Notes under the pieces: generated by a model
Told to the model about the DNA's origin: nothing
Databases searched by the model: none
What the model saw: the letters and a program-made list of their open reading frames with translations, nothing else
Assembly (NCBI GenBank): GCA_937776645.1
Contig: CALMRI010000011.1
Coordinates: 1-58,601 of the forward strand
Length of the DNA stretch: 58,601 nt
Source: an uncultured Alphaproteobacteria bacterium
GTDB taxonomy: Bacteria > Pseudomonadota > Alphaproteobacteria > Thalassobaculales > Thalassobaculaceae
Direction of reading: 5' to 3'
Program-made: the position numbers and the translations under genes
Part shown: in pieces, positions 8,533 to 19,478 of the stretch
Layout of the letters: each line of letters starts with the position of its first letter
Numbering within the stretch: the first letter of the stretch is position 1

Positions 8533-9174
8533 ATGAACGATCCCGTCGACATCTACATGAACAGCCTTATTCCAATGGTGGTCGAACAGACTAACCGTGG
8601 AGAGCGGGCTTACGATATCTATTCGCGCATGCTGAAGGAGCGAATCATCTTCGTTGTCGGGCCGATTAACGACGCGGTTTCCAGCGTGGTCTGCGCCCAG
8701 TTGCTGTTCCTTGAGGCGGATAATCCGACCAAGGATATCGCGATGTACATTAATTCGCCCGGTGGTATCGTGACCTCCGGTATGGCGATGTACGACACGA
8801 TGGAATATATCCGCCCGGAAGTATCTACCGTTTGCATTGGGCAGGCGGCCTCGATGGGGTCGTTGTTGCTCACCGCCGGTGCCAAGGGAAAACGTTATTC
8901 CCTGCCGAATTCCAAGATCATGATCCACCAACCTTCCGGTGGTTATCAGGGACAGGCAACGGATATCGAGATCCACGCCAAGGAAATTCTGGCGACGCGA
9001 GCGCGGTTGAACGAGGTTTATGTCAAGCATACCGGCCAATCGTTGGAAAAAATCGAAGCGGCAATGGATCGGGATAATTTCCTGACCCCGCCCGACGCTC
9101 TTGCGTTTGGCTTGATTGACGAAGTAGTTGAGAAACGACCTGTTGAAGCAGGGGACGAAGACGCGAAGAAGTGA
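8533..9174 (+). CDS. clpP: ATP-dependent Clp protease proteolytic subunit ClpP
   Basis: Serine peptidase that forms the tetradecameric chamber used by ClpX and ClpA. ATG 8533 is chosen because [20 protein letters not shown] matches the family's short N-terminal region and GGAG precedes it. Length 213 residues. Catalytic serine lies in [11 protein letters not shown] near residue 101, catalytic histidine in [13 protein letters not shown] near 126, and the aspartate in the [13 protein letters not shown] region near 177-184. The substrate-binding loop INSPGG is at 72-77. It sits between tig and clpX, its unfoldase partner. Confidence 0.98.
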   Translation: MNDPVDIYMNSLIPMVVEQTNRGERAYDIYSRMLKERIIFVVGPINDAVSSVVCAQLLFLEADNPTKDIAMYINSPGGIVTSGMAMYDTMEYIRPEVSTVCIGQAASMGSLLLTAGAKGKRYSLPNSKIMIHQPSGGYQGQATDIEIHAKEILATRARLNEVYVKHTGQSLEKIEAAMDRDNFLTPPDALAFGLIDEVVEKRPVEAGDEDAKK

Positions 9175-9324
9175 TAATATGAGGGAGTGTTGATTGGGAG
9201 GCGGGAGCGTTTCGATCTCGTTAACCAGCCGGTCACTTACGCGCCATAAGATCGTTTGACGTTGCGCGGCCTCGAAAGCGGGGGCTAACATGAAACTGGA
9301 TAAAGATTTTCGGATCGGTGCGCC

Positions 9325-10608
9325 ATGAGTAAGTCCGGCAGCGATAGCAGCAGCAGCAGCGGTGACTCCAAGAACACACTGTACTGTTCTTTCTGTGGCA
9401 AAAGTCAACATGAAGTCCGAAAGCTAATCGCGGGCCCGACAGTGTTCATCTGTGATGAATGCGTCGAGTTGTGCATGGATATCATCCGCGAGGAAAATAA
9501 AACCACGCTGGTGAAGTCTCGCGATGGTGTTCCTACCCCGAAGGATATTTGCACGGTTCTCGACGATTATGTGATCGGCCAGAGTTTCGCTAAACGCATA
9601 CTTTCGGTGGCCGTTCACAACCATTATAAGCGTCTGGCGCATGGTCAGAAAAGTGATGATGTCGAGCTGGCGAAGTCGAACATCCTGCTGCTCGGCCCAA
9701 CCGGTTGCGGTAAAACGCTGCTGGCCCAGACCCTTGCACGGATCATTGATGTTCCTTTTACCATGGCCGACGCGACGACGCTGACCGAGGCTGGGTATGT
9801 CGGCGAGGACGTGGAAAACATAATTCTCAAGCTGTTGCAGGCGGCTGACTACAATGTTGAGAGAGCGCAGCGCGGGATCGTGTATATCGACGAGGTCGAC
9901 AAGATTAGCCGCAAATCCGACAACCCCTCGATCACCAGGGATGTGTCGGGCGAAGGCGTTCAGCAGGCGCTACTGAAGATCATGGAAGGCACCGTCGCGA
10001 GCGTGCCACCGCAAGGAGGGCGCAAGCATCCGCAGCAGGAATTCCTGCAGGTTGACACGACGAACATTCTGTTCATCTGTGGCGGTGCCTTTTCCGGTCT
10101 TGAGCGGCTCATTTCCAACCGGAGCCAGGGGTCGTCGATTGGCTTCAATGCCGAAGTGCGCTCGTCCGATGACCGTGGGACCGGCGAGATTCTGCGCGGC
10201 GTCGAGCCGGAGGACCTCTTGAAGTTCGGACTGATCCCGGAATTCGTCGGGCGGTTGCCGGTCCTGGCGACATTAGACGATCTGGACGAGGACGCGTTGG
10301 TAGAAATCCTGACCAAGCCGAAAAACGCTCTGGTCAAGCAGTACCAACGATTGTTCGAGATGGAAGACGTGCAGCTTGAGTTCCGCGATGACGCGCTTCG
10401 AAGCATTGCCGCCAAGGCGATCCAGCGTAAAACCGGGGCTCGGGGTCTGCGGTCAATCATGGAAAATATTCTGCTCGATCCGATGTACGATTTGCCTGAC
10501 GCGGACGATGTGCAAGAAATTATCATTAACGCCGATGTCGTCGAAAACGGTACGGCGCCAATCAAGGTCCATGCTGATCGTCGTGAGGATGTGGGTGCCA
10601 GCGCGTGA
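9325..10608 (+). CDS. clpX: ATP-dependent Clp protease ATP-binding subunit ClpX
   Basis: AAA+ unfoldase that feeds substrates to ClpP. 427 residues. An N-terminal serine-rich leader is followed by the zinc-binding domain (CSFCGKSQ near residue 20, CDEC near 45), Walker A GPTGCGKT near 120, the pore/GYVGEDVEN segment near 155, Walker [10 protein letters not shown] near 187, the ClpP-docking IGF loop within SSIGFNAEV near 272, and the sensor-2 arginine in [10 protein letters not shown] near 370. All key parts are present. A 150-base gap separates it from clpP, so it may have its own promoter. Confidence 0.98.
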   Translation: MSKSGSDSSSSSGDSKNTLYCSFCGKSQHEVRKLIAGPTVFICDECVELCMDIIREENKTTLVKSRDGVPTPKDICTVLDDYVIGQSFAKRILSVAVHNHYKRLAHGQKSDDVELAKSNILLLGPTGCGKTLLAQTLARIIDVPFTMADATTLTEAGYVGEDVENIILKLLQAADYNVERAQRGIVYIDEVDKISRKSDNPSITRDVSGEGVQQALLKIMEGTVASVPPQGGRKHPQQEFLQVDTTNILFICGGAFSGLERLISNRSQGSSIGFNAEVRSSDDRGTGEILRGVEPEDLLKFGLIPEFVGRLPVLATLDDLDEDALVEILTKPKNALVKQYQRLFEMEDVQLEFRDDALRSIAAKAIQRKTGARGLRSIMENILLDPMYDLPDADDVQEIIINADVVENGTAPIKVHADRREDVGASA

Positions 10609-10746
10609 GGCCGGAGATATCCGTCTGTCGATCAGGTGGGTGCGTAGACCTTGATTCTCGTTGGTGCCGGGACCAGTTAATTACTTCATTGCGCGGTGTG
10701 TTGGCTCACCCTGCGGTTATCTTGCGAAGAAAGAGCAATTCCGACG

Positions 10747-13149
10747 ATGACAGAGTCTCACGCCACATATGCGGTACTGCCGCTTCGCGACATCGTTGTC
10801 TTTCCCCATATGATCGTTCCGTTGTTTGTCGGTCGGGAAAAGTCGATAAAGGCGTTAGAAGACGTCATGAAAGACGACAAGCAGATTCTGCTGGCGACGC
10901 AAAAGAACGCTGGCGACGATGACCCGACGCCCGATGATGTCTATACCGTCGGTACCGTGGGGACGGTTCTTCAGCTCCTGAAGCTTCCTGATGGGACGGT
11001 TAAGGTCCTGGTTGAAGGCGCGCATCGGGCCCGGATTATTGGCTATACCGATAAAACAGAATTCTTCGAGGCGAACGCGAAGCCGATCGAGGAAGGCTTG
11101 GGCGACGCCCTGGAACAAGAAGCGCTGTCTCGGGCGGTGGTCTCGCAATTTGAGCAGTACATCAAGCTCAACAGGAAAATTCCCCCGGAGGTGTTGGTTT
11201 CGGTCAATCAGATCGATGATGCGCCCAAGCTGGCTGATACCATAGCTTCACATCTGGCACTGAAGATTCCTGAGAAGCAGGAGCTTCTGGAAATTGAGGG
11301 AGTAATTGAGCGTCTGGAGAAGGTTTACAGCCATATGGAGGGCGAAATCGGCGTTCTTCAGGTCGAGAAGCGTATTCGCAACCGGGTCAAGCGGCAGATG
11401 GAGAAGACGCAGCGCGAGTACTATCTCCACGAGCAGATGAAGGCGATCCAGAAGGAACTTGGTGAAGCCGAGGATTCGCGCGATGAATTGGCTGAACTTG
11501 AAGAGCAGATAGCCAAGACGAAGTTCACCAAGGAAGCCCGCGAGAAGGCGAGTGCCGAGCTTAAGAAGCTCCGCAACATGAGCCAGATGTCGGCCGAGGC
11601 CACCGTGGTGCGAAATTATCTCGACTGGCTGGTCGGGATACCCTGGAAGAAACGCTCGAAGGTTAAAAAAGACCTGAAGCAGGCGCAAACCGTTCTTGAC
11701 CGTGACCACCATGGTCTCAAGAAGGTCAAGGAGCGGATACTGGAGTATCTTGCGGTTCAGCAACGAACCGGCAAGGTCAAAGGGCCGATCCTCTGTCTGG
11801 TCGGACCGCCAGGTGTAGGCAAGACATCGCTTGGAAAATCCGTTGCCGAGGCGACGGGGCGAAATTTCGTGCGGATGTCGCTTGGCGGCGTGCGTGACGA
11901 AGCCGAGGTGCGCGGCCACCGGCGAACCTATATTGGTTCGCTGCCCGGCAAGGTCATTCAGGGTATGAAGAAGGCGAAAACCTCTAACCCGCTTTTCCTG
12001 TTGGACGAGATTGACAAGCTGGGTAACGATTATCGAGGCGATCCGTCCTCGGCGCTGTTGGAGGTTTTGGACCCGGAACAGAACAATTCCTTCCAGGATC
12101 ACTATCTGGAGATCGACTACGATCTGTCCGATGTGATGTTCGTCACCACGGCGAACACCTTGCGAATGGCTCAACCGTTGCTTGATCGCATGGAGGTTAT
12201 CCGGATCTCCGGGTACACCGAGGATGAAAAGGTCGAGATCGCCAAGCGTCATCTGATCAAGAAACAGGTCGAACAGCATGGCCTGCGCAAGGGAGAATGG
12301 GGGCTTTCGGATGACGCCTTGCGAGATGTGATTCGTTACTACACCCGAGAGGCCGGGGTTCGAAATCTTGAGCGCGAGCTGGCAAACCTTGCCCGCAAGG
12401 CGGTCAAGGAAATCCTGATGAACAATGTCGAGTCGGTTCGGGTGACCCGCCGCAATCTCGAAAAGTTCGCCGGCGTGCGCCGTTATCGATATGGCGAGAC
12501 TGAGGAAGAGGATTTGGTCGGGGTGGTGACTGGCTTGGCCTGGACCGAGGTGGGTGGCGAGTTGCTGACCATCGAGTCGGTGACCGTTCCCGGTAAGGGC
12601 AAGGTGACGGCGACTGGTCAATTGGGTGATGTTATGCGCGAATCCGTTCAGGCTGCTGAAAGTTTCGTGAAATCCCGGGCTGCGACGTTTGGCATTCGGC
12701 GCAAGATCATCGAATCCAGAGATATCCATGTCCATGTGCCGGAAGGCGCGACCCCAAAGGACGGACCGTCGGCTGGCGTGGGGATGGTAACCTCGATCGT
12801 TTCCGTGCTAACCGGTATCCCAGTGCGCTGCGATGTCGCGATGACAGGCGAAATTACCTTGCGCGGCCGGGTTTTGCCCATCGGCGGCTTGAAGGAGAAG
12901 CTGATCGCGGCGCTGCGGGGCGGATTGACCACGGTGCTAATACCAAAGGAAAACGAGAAAGATCTCGCTGAAATCCCGGATAACGTGAAGCGGGGGATGA
13001 AAATTCACCCCGTGGGGACGGTCGACGAAGTCATTGCGATAGCTTTGACCACCCAACCCGTTCCGATTGGGATTAACGAGGAAGATGAGTTGAAACCGTT
13101 GCCAGGGGGGGATGATGAAGACCCGCGCGACGGGGTCGTAACGCATTAA
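10747..13149 (+). CDS. lon: ATP-dependent protease Lon
   Basis: AAA+ serine protease that removes damaged and regulatory proteins. ATG 10747 ([20 protein letters not shown]) gives the typical 800-residue LonA. The order is an N-terminal substrate domain (1-~300, with coiled-coil stretch [20 protein letters not shown]), Walker [14 protein letters not shown] near 357, Walker [12 protein letters not shown] near 417, and the C-terminal peptidase domain with the Ser-Lys dyad in [11 protein letters not shown] near 675 and LKEKLIAA near 718. An earlier in-frame start (10696) would add residues not found in the family. The acidic tail ends at 13149. Confidence 0.98.
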   Translation: MTESHATYAVLPLRDIVVFPHMIVPLFVGREKSIKALEDVMKDDKQILLATQKNAGDDDPTPDDVYTVGTVGTVLQLLKLPDGTVKVLVEGAHRARIIGYTDKTEFFEANAKPIEEGLGDALEQEALSRAVVSQFEQYIKLNRKIPPEVLVSVNQIDDAPKLADTIASHLALKIPEKQELLEIEGVIERLEKVYSHMEGEIGVLQVEKRIRNRVKRQMEKTQREYYLHEQMKAIQKELGEAEDSRDELAELEEQIAKTKFTKEAREKASAELKKLRNMSQMSAEATVVRNYLDWLVGIPWKKRSKVKKDLKQAQTVLDRDHHGLKKVKERILEYLAVQQRTGKVKGPILCLVGPPGVGKTSLGKSVAEATGRNFVRMSLGGVRDEAEVRGHRRTYIGSLPGKVIQGMKKAKTSNPLFLLDEIDKLGNDYRGDPSSALLEVLDPEQNNSFQDHYLEIDYDLSDVMFVTTANTLRMAQPLLDRMEVIRISGYTEDEKVEIAKRHLIKKQVEQHGLRKGEWGLSDDALRDVIRYYTREAGVRNLERELANLARKAVKEILMNNVESVRVTRRNLEKFAGVRRYRYGETEEEDLVGVVTGLAWTEVGGELLTIESVTVPGKGKVTATGQLGDVMRESVQAAESFVKSRAATFGIRRKIIESRDIHVHVPEGATPKDGPSAGVGMVTSIVSVLTGIPVRCDVAMTGEITLRGRVLPIGGLKEKLIAALRGGLTTVLIPKENEKDLAEIPDNVKRGMKIHPVGTVDEVIAIALTTQPVPIGINEEDELKPLPGGDDEDPRDGVVTH

Positions 13150-13358
13150 GGCGACGGCCGAAACAAGACCATTCGGGCCGGTTGGCCGGGGACGGATGGG
13201 AAGGCGGCTTCGGGATGGGTCTCGAAACGCGAAATTCTGCGGTTTCCGGGGCGAACTGACATTGACGCCGGGGAGCGCAACGATCTAGAGTGGCCGCAGT
13301 CCAAATGGGCAAGCGCGTCTAATGAAAAATCTATCTCTCTTTGATCGGGGGGCGAAAA

Positions 13359-13631
13359 GTGAACAAGCAAGATTTGATAACTAAGGTTGCCGAGGGTTCG
13401 GGGCTGTCCAAGGTTGATGCCGGTGGTGCTGTCGAGGCGGTACTTGATGCGATCGTTGATGCTATGAAAAGCGGAGATGATGTGCGGCTAGTTGGTTTCG
13501 GTACCTTTAGTGTTGCAGCTCGTGCCGCAAGTGAGGGCCGTAATCCTCGTACCGGTGAAAAAATTAACATTCCGACGTCTAATCAGCCCAAATTCAAGGC
13601 GGGCAAAGGTTTGAAGGACGCCCTTAACTAA
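13359..13631 (+). CDS. hup: DNA-binding protein HU
   Basis: Small histone-like DNA-bending protein, 90 residues. The start is GTG 13359 (MNKQDLITKVAEGSGLSK), preceded by GGGGGG; an upstream in-frame start would add residues outside the family. The DNA-binding arm carries the signature GFGTFSVAARAASEGRNPRT and ends NQPKFKAGKGLKDALN, as in other HU proteins. It follows lon, as in many alphaproteobacteria, and is closed by a strong terminator. A possible promoter is TTGACG at 13262-13267. Confidence 0.97.
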   Translation: MNKQDLITKVAEGSGLSKVDAGGAVEAVLDAIVDAMKSGDDVRLVGFGTFSVAARAASEGRNPRTGEKINIPTSNQPKFKAGKGLKDALN

Positions 13632-13647
13632 GTTTGTTTCGGGTAGG

Positions 13648-13686
13648 AAAAGCGCCGTATCACCTTATGGGTGGCGGCGCTTTTTT
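13648..13686 (+). terminator. Rho-independent terminator after hup
   Basis: AAAAGCGCCG and CGGCGCTTTTTT form a GC-rich stem around a loop that itself holds CACC/GGTG pairing, followed by six T (13681-13686). It lies 17 bases after the hup stop, just before tRNA-Val. The A-run on the left could let it act in both directions. Confidence 0.9.
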
Positions 13687-13698
13687 CCTGGTGGGTAT

Positions 13699-13774
13699 GG
13701 GCGCTTAGCTCAGTTGGTAGAGCATCTCGTTTACATCGAGAGGGCCGGCGGTTCGAGCCCGTCAGCGCCCACCA
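13699..13774 (+). tRNA. tRNA-Val (TAC)
   Basis: Acceptor GGGCGCT (13699-13705) pairs with AGCGCCC; anticodon stem TCTCG/CGAGA encloses TTTACAT, so anticodon TAC. The T-loop is TTCGAGC, discriminator A, and CCA is encoded. Confidence 0.97.
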
Positions 13775-14232
13775 CTTCCTGGGACGGCGGGGGCGGGCAA
13801 AGGCGCGGTTAGCGCACGGGCAGACACGGCGAGCCCAGGACCCTGGTAAGGTTGCGGAATTGGTGTTCAGGCCTGCTGACCAGAGAGAATTTCATAATTC
13901 GTATAGGGCGTGAAGATCCGTACGGTTGCTCGGCATGAGCCGTCCCGAGGCGAGTGAGCGCTCGTAATCACGCAGATCACGGGGAGTCTCGATGCCAACA
14001 TTCCGGCTGGCGTCGCTGGACGCTTGTGCATCGGCCGGATCTGCGGACCGGTAAAAGTTTTCGTAGCTATCGGTGCTGAGCAGGGTCTCTTCGCGGAGAC
14101 AATTTTAGCACAGCGGGTGCCATCCAATCAAAATTTAATATTCCTTGGCGATCATGACAGCGGCTGCTTGACACCCGCGAGGTGGCTTAGTAAATGGTCG
14201 CCTCCCGCAAGGGCCGGTGCAAACTGGAACGC
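13775..14232. other. Intergenic stretch between tRNA-Val and tRNA-Asp, no gene supported
   Basis: About 460 bases. The reverse frame 14127-13867 and short forward frames show no family motif, no signal peptide and poor composition. A small AT-rich patch (14115-14145) lies about 90 bases before tRNA-Asp and may be part of its promoter region. Nothing else was seen. Confidence 0.4.
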
Positions 14233-14309
14233 GGGGGTGTAGCTCAGTTGGTTAGAGCGCTGGCCTGTCACGCCAGAGGCCGCGGGTTCGAGTCCCGTCA
14301 CTCCCGCCA
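14233..14309 (+). tRNA. tRNA-Asp (GTC)
   Basis: Acceptor GGGGGTG (14233-14239) pairs with CACTCCC (14299-14305). Anticodon stem CTGGC/GCCAG encloses CTGTCAC, so anticodon GTC. T-loop TTCGAGT, discriminator G, encoded CCA (14307-14309). Confidence 0.97.
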
Positions 14310-14687
14310 CTTTCCCGACATCGCCAAATAGGCACATAAAATCTCAACCGTGAGCCTTACGGTGCTGAACACGATACGCTAGAGCAGATCCGAAATGAGT
14401 GAGATCGTTTCCAGCTATTCTACGAGACGGTGAAACTGCTCTATTTTCTAATCGTAGAGCGGATTCATGCAATATCGTTTGGACAAACCTTGTCCACACT
14501 CAATTACGATACGCTTTAAGCGTCGGTTTTCTTGGAGTTCCTCGCGCGGGCAGGCTTTTATTGCATCCGATGGGCGATGGGTTTTCGCACGGCAAACCGT
14601 GGCCGAGCCGGACCGAGTCTGGTATCCATAGTGGCATGGAATTTATACTGCCGCGCGGGGTGTGGCGGATGGGGGGCAGGAGACGCG
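14310..14687 (+). promoter_or_regulatory. Leader region of the nuo operon with inverted repeats
   Basis: The 378 bases before nuoA hold no credible gene. A perfect inverted repeat TGGACAA-ACC-TTGTCCA (14480-14496) is a candidate operator or hairpin. Two similar blocks beginning TAGAGC(A/G)GAT (about 14381 and 14455), with AGAGCAG answered by CTGCTCT near 14443-14450, look like a partly decayed intergenic repeat. No clean -35/-10 pair with normal spacing was found, so the nuo promoter is placed here only by position. Confidence 0.45.
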
Positions 14688-15053
14688 ATGACGACGCTTC
14701 TTCAGGAGTATTTACCGATCCTGATCTTTATTGGGATCGCGATCGCGATGTCGGTGGGGATGGTTGCCGCCTCGATGATCATCGCGACGCAACGACCGGA
14801 TTCGGAAAAGGTTTCGGCCTATGAATGCGGGTTCGAGGCGTTCAACGATTCACGCGGTCAGTTCGACGTCCGGTTTTATCTGGTGGCGATCTTGTTTATC
14901 ATCTTCGATCTCGAGGTGGCATTTCTGTTCCCATGGGCGGTTTCGCTGGGAGCAATCGGGCTTTTCGGATTTTGGTCGATGATGGCGTTCCTTGGAATTC
15001 TTACCATCGGCTTCGTTTACGAATGGAGAAAGGGAGCGTTGGAATGGGAGTGA
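14688..15053 (+). CDS. nuoA: NADH-quinone oxidoreductase subunit A
   Basis: Small membrane subunit of complex I at the joint of the peripheral and membrane arms. 121 residues from ATG 14688 with three predicted membrane spans. The conserved loop [20 protein letters not shown] near residue 43-62 carries the family's key Glu/Cys, followed by [16 protein letters not shown]. First gene of the 14-gene operon; its end overlaps the nuoB start by 10 bases (15044-15053). Confidence 0.97.
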   Translation: MTTLLQEYLPILIFIGIAIAMSVGMVAASMIIATQRPDSEKVSAYECGFEAFNDSRGQFDVRFYLVAILFIIFDLEVAFLFPWAVSLGAIGLFGFWSMMAFLGILTIGFVYEWRKGALEWE

Positions 15054-15592
15054 TCCCCCCAAACCAGGCACTGCGCCCGATTCCGCCAGGGGCCGGTCAG
15101 GACGCGGTCCTACATGCGGTCGCAGACGAATTGCAAGACAAGGGCTTTGTTATTGCGCAAGCGGACAAGCTGTTCAATTGGGCGCGCAGTGGTTCGCTCT
15201 GGCCGATGACCTTTGGCCTGGCGTGCTGCGCCGTCGAGATGATGCATTCCGCCGCCAGCCGTTATGACATTGACAGATTCGGCATGGTGTTTCGGCCCAG
15301 CCCGCGGCAATCGGATGTGATGATCGTCGCCGGGACGTTGACCAACAAAATGGCCCCAGCGTTGCGTAAAGTTTATGACCAGATGGCGGAGCCGCGCTGG
15401 GTGCTCTCGATGGGCTCCTGCGCCAATGGCGGTGGATATTATCACTATTCCTATTCCGTGGTGCGTGGCTGTGACCGAATTGTTCCAGTCGACGTCTATG
15501 TTCCAGGGTGCCCGCCGACGGCCGAGGCCCTGCTTTATGGGTTGATGCAGCTGCAGCGGAAGATCCGCCGTACCGGGACGATCGCGCGGTGA
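15044..15592 (+). CDS. nuoB: NADH-quinone oxidoreductase subunit B
   Basis: Peripheral-arm subunit that holds the terminal [4Fe-4S] cluster N2 next to the quinone site. 182 residues from ATG 15044. The four cluster cysteines are visible in [18 protein letters not shown] (adjacent pair), [11 protein letters not shown] and [14 protein letters not shown]. The ATG lies inside the end of nuoA, so translation is probably coupled. Earlier in-frame starts would lie inside nuoA and are not needed. Confidence 0.97.
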   Translation: MGVIPPNQALRPIPPGAGQDAVLHAVADELQDKGFVIAQADKLFNWARSGSLWPMTFGLACCAVEMMHSAASRYDIDRFGMVFRPSPRQSDVMIVAGTLTNKMAPALRKVYDQMAEPRWVLSMGSCANGGGYYHYSYSVVRGCDRIVPVDVYVPGCPPTAEALLYGLMQLQRKIRRTGTIAR

Positions 15593-15634
15593 TTGGCGGT
15601 CGATCGAGCTCAACACCGGGAATTCGGAGCCGCC

Positions 15635-16273
15635 ATGTCGAGGGCTAAGGCATCGCAACCGTTGCAGGCTCTGGTCGAGTACATCTCGGCCCAGAATGAT
15701 GAGGCGTTGATCGGCGTTGAGTGGGCTGGCGACGAGGCGGTGCTGCGGACGCGGCCCCAATCCGTGCTTCAGGTATTACGCTTTTTGAAAGACGATTCCC
15801 AATGTCTCTTCAAGACGTTGGTCGATCTGTGTGGGGTTGATTACCCGGACCGTGAGCAACGTTTTGAGGTGGTTTATAACTTGCTCAGTGTGAAACAGAA
15901 TTTGCGGATGCGGGTGAAGGTCTCGACTGACGAGGACACGCCGGTACCGTCTGCGTGTACGCTTTTCATGGCCGCCGAATGGAACGAGCGCGAAGCGTGG
16001 GATATGTACGGGATCTTCTTTTCCGATCATCCCGATTTGCGCCGGTTGTTGACGGATTATGGCTTCGAGGGACATCCCTTGCGTAAGGATTTCCCGCTGA
16101 CCGGCCATGTGGAGGTCCGCTACGATGACGAGGTGAAGCGGGTAGTCTACGAACCGGTGACGCTGACCCAGGATTTTCGGACCTTCGATTTCCTTAGCCC
16201 CTGGGAGGGTGTGCAATCGTTGTTGCCGGGCGATGACAAGGCCGTGGCCGGTGACGAATCGGGAGCTGACTGA
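15635..16273 (+). CDS. nuoC: NADH-quinone oxidoreductase subunit C
   Basis: Peripheral-arm (30 kDa) subunit without cofactor. The ATG at 15635 ([20 protein letters not shown]), preceded by GGAG, is preferred over an earlier TTG at 15593; it gives 212 residues, normal for the family. Family segments [20 protein letters not shown] near residue 71 and [19 protein letters not shown] near 125, then [15 protein letters not shown], are clear. It is separate from nuoD rather than fused, and its stop overlaps the nuoD start (TGATG). Confidence 0.95.
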   Translation: MSRAKASQPLQALVEYISAQNDEALIGVEWAGDEAVLRTRPQSVLQVLRFLKDDSQCLFKTLVDLCGVDYPDREQRFEVVYNLLSVKQNLRMRVKVSTDEDTPVPSACTLFMAAEWNEREAWDMYGIFFSDHPDLRRLLTDYGFEGHPLRKDFPLTGHVEVRYDDEVKRVVYEPVTLTQDFRTFDFLSPWEGVQSLLPGDDKAVAGDESGAD

Positions 16274-17451
16274 TGGCAGAGATGCAGATCAAGCCCCTGA
16301 CCTTGAATTTTGGGCCGCAACATCCGGCGGCACATGGCGTGTTGCGGCTGGTCTTGGAAATGGATGGCGAGGTGGTCGAGCGCGCCGATCCGCATATCGG
16401 CCTACTTCATCGCGGCACCGAGAAGTTGATCGAGTACAAGACCTATCTCCAGGCAGTCCCGTATTTCGACCGGCTGGACTATGTCGCGCCAATGTCTCAG
16501 GAGCACGCTTATGCCCTGGCGGTTGAGAAGCTGCTGGGCATCGCCGTGCCGAGACGCGGTCAGTATATTCGGGTGCTGTATGCAGAGCTCTCGCGCATCC
16601 TTAACCACATCCTGAACATCACCACCTTTGCTTTGGATGTTGGCGCGATGACCCCGCTGCTCTGGGGCTTTGAAGAGCGCGAATATCTGATGGAGTTTTA
16701 TGAGCGGGCCTCTGGCTCCCGGCTCCATGCGGCGTATTTTCGGCCCGGCGGCGTGCATCAGGATCTGCCGGCTGGCCTGCTGGATGACATCGACAGTTGG
16801 GCCGCGAAGTTTCCTGCCGTGATCGCCGACATGGAAAGCCTGCTGACCAACAACCGGATCTTCAAACAACGCACCGTCGACATCGGAACGGTGACCGCGG
16901 AGGAAGCCCATAATCTCGGCTTCACCGGACCATGCATTCGGGCATCGGGCCAGGCCTGGGATCTGCGAAAATCGCAGCCCTACGATGTTTATGACGAGAT
17001 GGATTTCGACATCCCCGTCGGCAAGACTGGCGATTGTTACGCGCGCTATCTGGTGCGGGTCGAGGAGATGAAGCAAAGCCTGCGGATAGTGCACCAGTGC
17101 ATCGCAAACATGCCGGATGGTCCGGTCAAGACCACCGACCGCAAAGTAGCGCCGCCGCCGCGCGGCGAAATGAAGCGCTCGATGGAGGCCCTTATCCATC
17201 ACTTCAAACTGTATACTGAGGGCTATCACGTTCCGGCTGGCGAGACCTACACCGCGGTCGAGGCGCCGAAGGGTGAGTTTGGAGTTTATCTGGTGTCCGA
17301 CGGCTCCAACAAACCATACCGCTGTAAGATACGCGCGCCGGGGTTTGCATTCCTCTCGGCCATGGACTTTCTGTCCAGGGGGCACATGCTGGCGGATACC
17401 GTCGCCATCATCGGCTCGCTCGACATTGTTTTCGGGGAGATCGACCGTTGA
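16273..17451 (+). CDS. nuoD: NADH-quinone oxidoreductase subunit D
   Basis: 49 kDa-type subunit that forms the quinone-binding pocket with NuoB. 392 residues. N-terminal [20 protein letters not shown] near residue 13 contains the conserved quinone-site histidine; [17 protein letters not shown] near 44, [15 protein letters not shown] near 152 and the C-terminal [14 protein letters not shown] end are as in the family. Its last four bases overlap the TTG start of nuoE. Confidence 0.97.
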   Translation: MAEMQIKPLTLNFGPQHPAAHGVLRLVLEMDGEVVERADPHIGLLHRGTEKLIEYKTYLQAVPYFDRLDYVAPMSQEHAYALAVEKLLGIAVPRRGQYIRVLYAELSRILNHILNITTFALDVGAMTPLLWGFEEREYLMEFYERASGSRLHAAYFRPGGVHQDLPAGLLDDIDSWAAKFPAVIADMESLLTNNRIFKQRTVDIGTVTAEEAHNLGFTGPCIRASGQAWDLRKSQPYDVYDEMDFDIPVGKTGDCYARYLVRVEEMKQSLRIVHQCIANMPDGPVKTTDRKVAPPPRGEMKRSMEALIHHFKLYTEGYHVPAGETYTAVEAPKGEFGVYLVSDGSNKPYRCKIRAPGFAFLSAMDFLSRGHMLADTVAIIGSLDIVFGEIDR

Positions 17452-18134
17452 GCGGGCACGCCTTCGCGGAAAATCAGCCGGATAGCTTCTCATTCACCTC
17501 GGAAAACGAAGCCAAGGCCGACGGGCTAATCGCCAAATATCCCGCCGGTCGCCAGGCCAGTGCGGTGATCCCATTGCTTGATCTGGCGCAACGCCAGCAC
17601 GATAACTGGTTGCCCAGGGTGGCGATCGAGGCGGTGGCCAAAAAACTCGACATGGCGCCGATTCGGGTGCTGGAGGTCGTGACCTTCTACACGATGTTTA
17701 ATCTGAAGCCGGTCGGGAAGTATTTCCTGCAGGCCTGCACCACGACGCCGTGCTGGCTGCGCGGTTCCGACGAGATGATGAAATGCATCAAGGACAAGCT
17801 CGGGCTCGATAATCATGGGGCAAGCGAGGATGGGATGTTCAGCCTGCTGGAAGTGGAATGCCTCGGTGGCTGCGTCAACGCACCGATCTTGCAGGTCAAT
17901 GACGACTTCTACGAAGATATGGATTACGACGCGACGGCTGAGTTGCTGGAAGCTCTGAAGCAGGGCAAGCCACCGCCGGTCGGCTCGATGAAAGGGCGCA
18001 ACATGTCGGAGAGCAGTGCCGGCGCGACCTCGTTGACCAGTCTGCGCGAGACCGAGGCAGCCTATGTGCCGCGCCCGCCGAAACCGGCTGCTGAAGCGCC
18101 GGCGGAAGCGCCTCGGGACGGTGGAGACAGCTAA
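17448..18134 (+). CDS. nuoE: NADH-quinone oxidoreductase subunit E
   Basis: 24 kDa-type subunit with the [2Fe-2S] cluster N1a in the NADH-dehydrogenase module. 228 residues from TTG 17448, which overlaps the nuoD stop (TTGA). Cluster cysteines lie in [12 protein letters not shown] near residue 90 and [12 protein letters not shown] near 131. After the conserved core (about residue 170) there is a Pro/Ala-rich tail ([15 protein letters not shown]) of some 50 residues, a low-complexity extension seen in several alphaproteobacterial NuoE proteins. The stop overlaps the nuoF ATG (TAATG). Confidence 0.96.
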   Translation: MSGHAFAENQPDSFSFTSENEAKADGLIAKYPAGRQASAVIPLLDLAQRQHDNWLPRVAIEAVAKKLDMAPIRVLEVVTFYTMFNLKPVGKYFLQACTTTPCWLRGSDEMMKCIKDKLGLDNHGASEDGMFSLLEVECLGGCVNAPILQVNDDFYEDMDYDATAELLEALKQGKPPPVGSMKGRNMSESSAGATSLTSLRETEAAYVPRPPKPAAEAPAEAPRDGGDS

Positions 18135-19429
18135 TGCTAAAGGATGAAGACCGGATCTTCACCAACCTGTATGGCTGGTTCGACTGGGGCCTGGATGGCG
18201 CGCGCAAACGCGGTGACTGGAGCACCACCAAGCAAATACTCTCGCAGACACCGGAGGAAGTTGTTGAACTGGTCAAGGCCTCGGGCCTGCGGGGCCGTGG
18301 CGGGGCCGGGTTTCCAACTGGCCTTAAGTGGTCGTTCATGCCGAAGGTGGTCGGGGACCGGCCGCATTACCTGATCGTCAACGCCGATGAGAGCGAGCCC
18401 GGGACCTGTAAGGACCGGGAAATCATGCGCAACGACCCGCACAAGCTGGTCGAGGGATGTCTGATCGCCGGGTATTCGATGCGCGCCTGCGCCGCCTATA
18501 TCTACATTCGGGGCGAATACTATAACGAGTCGGGCAACCTGCAGGCGGCGATCGATCAGGCCTATGACGCCGGCCTGATCGGCAAGAACGCTTGCGGCAC
18601 CGGCTATGATTTCGACATCATTCTGCATCGCGGGGCCGGCGCCTATATCTGCGGTGAGGAAACCGCGCTGTTGGAAAGCCTTGAGGGCAAGAAGGGTCAA
18701 CCCCGCCTGAAACCGCCGTTTCCGGCGGCGGTCGGTTTGTATGGTTGCCCCTCGACGGTGAACAACGTCGAGAGCATCGCGGTGGTGCCAGAAATTCTGC
18801 GCCGTGGACCCGAGTGGTTCGCCGGTTTGGGACGCGAGCGCAATGTCGGCACCAAGCTGTTCTGTATCTCGGGGCACGTGAATAACCCCTGCAATGTCGA
18901 AGAAGAGATGGGGATTCCGCTCAGGGAGCTCATCGATAAGCATGCCGGCGGCGTCATCGGCGGTTGGGACAATCTTCTGGCGGTGATCCCCGGCGGCGCG
19001 TCGGTTCGCTGCATTCCGAAATCGATCTGTGACGATATCCTGATGGATTTCGATTCGTTGATGACGGTTAAGTCGGGTCTCGGCACGGCGGCGGTCATCG
19101 TGATGAACAAGCAGACCGATATCGTCAAAGCCATCGCCCGGCTGTCTTACTTCTACAAACACGAAAGCTGCGGCCAGTGCACGCCGTGCCGCGAGGGTAC
19201 CGGTTGGATGTGGCGGGTGATGGAACGGCTGGTGACCGGCGAGGCCGAATACGAAGAGATCGACGCGCTGGAGCAGGTGACCAAGCAGATCGAAGGTCAC
19301 ACGATCTGCGCGCTTGGTGACGCGGCGGCCTGGCCGATCCAGGGGCTGCTGACGCATTTCCGAGGCGAGGTCGAGGACCGGATCAAGGCACATAAGGCGA
19401 GTCTGTCAAACCTACAGGCTGTAGAATGA
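18134..19429 (+). CDS. nuoF: NADH-quinone oxidoreductase subunit F
   Basis: 51 kDa-type subunit that binds NADH and FMN and carries cluster N3. 431 residues. [18 protein letters not shown] near residue 53 is the nucleotide-binding loop, [16 protein letters not shown] near 83 contacts [22 protein letters not shown] near 174 follows, and [15 protein letters not shown] near 344 gives three of the four cluster cysteines, with the fourth in [13 protein letters not shown] near 390. Complete and unbroken. Confidence 0.97.
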   Translation: MLKDEDRIFTNLYGWFDWGLDGARKRGDWSTTKQILSQTPEEVVELVKASGLRGRGGAGFPTGLKWSFMPKVVGDRPHYLIVNADESEPGTCKDREIMRNDPHKLVEGCLIAGYSMRACAAYIYIRGEYYNESGNLQAAIDQAYDAGLIGKNACGTGYDFDIILHRGAGAYICGEETALLESLEGKKGQPRLKPPFPAAVGLYGCPSTVNNVESIAVVPEILRRGPEWFAGLGRERNVGTKLFCISGHVNNPCNVEEEMGIPLRELIDKHAGGVIGGWDNLLAVIPGGASVRCIPKSICDDILMDFDSLMTVKSGLGTAAVIVMNKQTDIVKAIARLSYFYKHESCGQCTPCREGTGWMWRVMERLVTGEAEYEEIDALEQVTKQIEGHTICALGDAAAWPIQGLLTHFRGEVEDRIKAHKASLSNLQAVE

Positions 19430-19478
19430 GCGCCCGGAAAATGCCAAATGGGACGCGGGACAAGCCTTGGGGGACGCA

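Noticed and set aside
10640..10672. Heat-shock sigma factor promoter before lon (CTTGAT ... CCAGTTAAT)
   Set aside because: The -35-like box fits but the -10 part differs too much from the known consensus to list.
11248..12735. 495-codon reverse frame opposite lon
   Set aside because: High-GC shadow of the Lon frame; composition rich in Leu/Arg/His with no recognisable domain.
13867..14127. 86-codon reverse frame between tRNA-Val and tRNA-Asp
   Set aside because: No motif, weak start and shadow-like composition.
18137..19393. 418-codon reverse frame opposite nuoF
   Set aside because: Antisense of a clear NuoF with all cofactor motifs; the reverse product has no family features.
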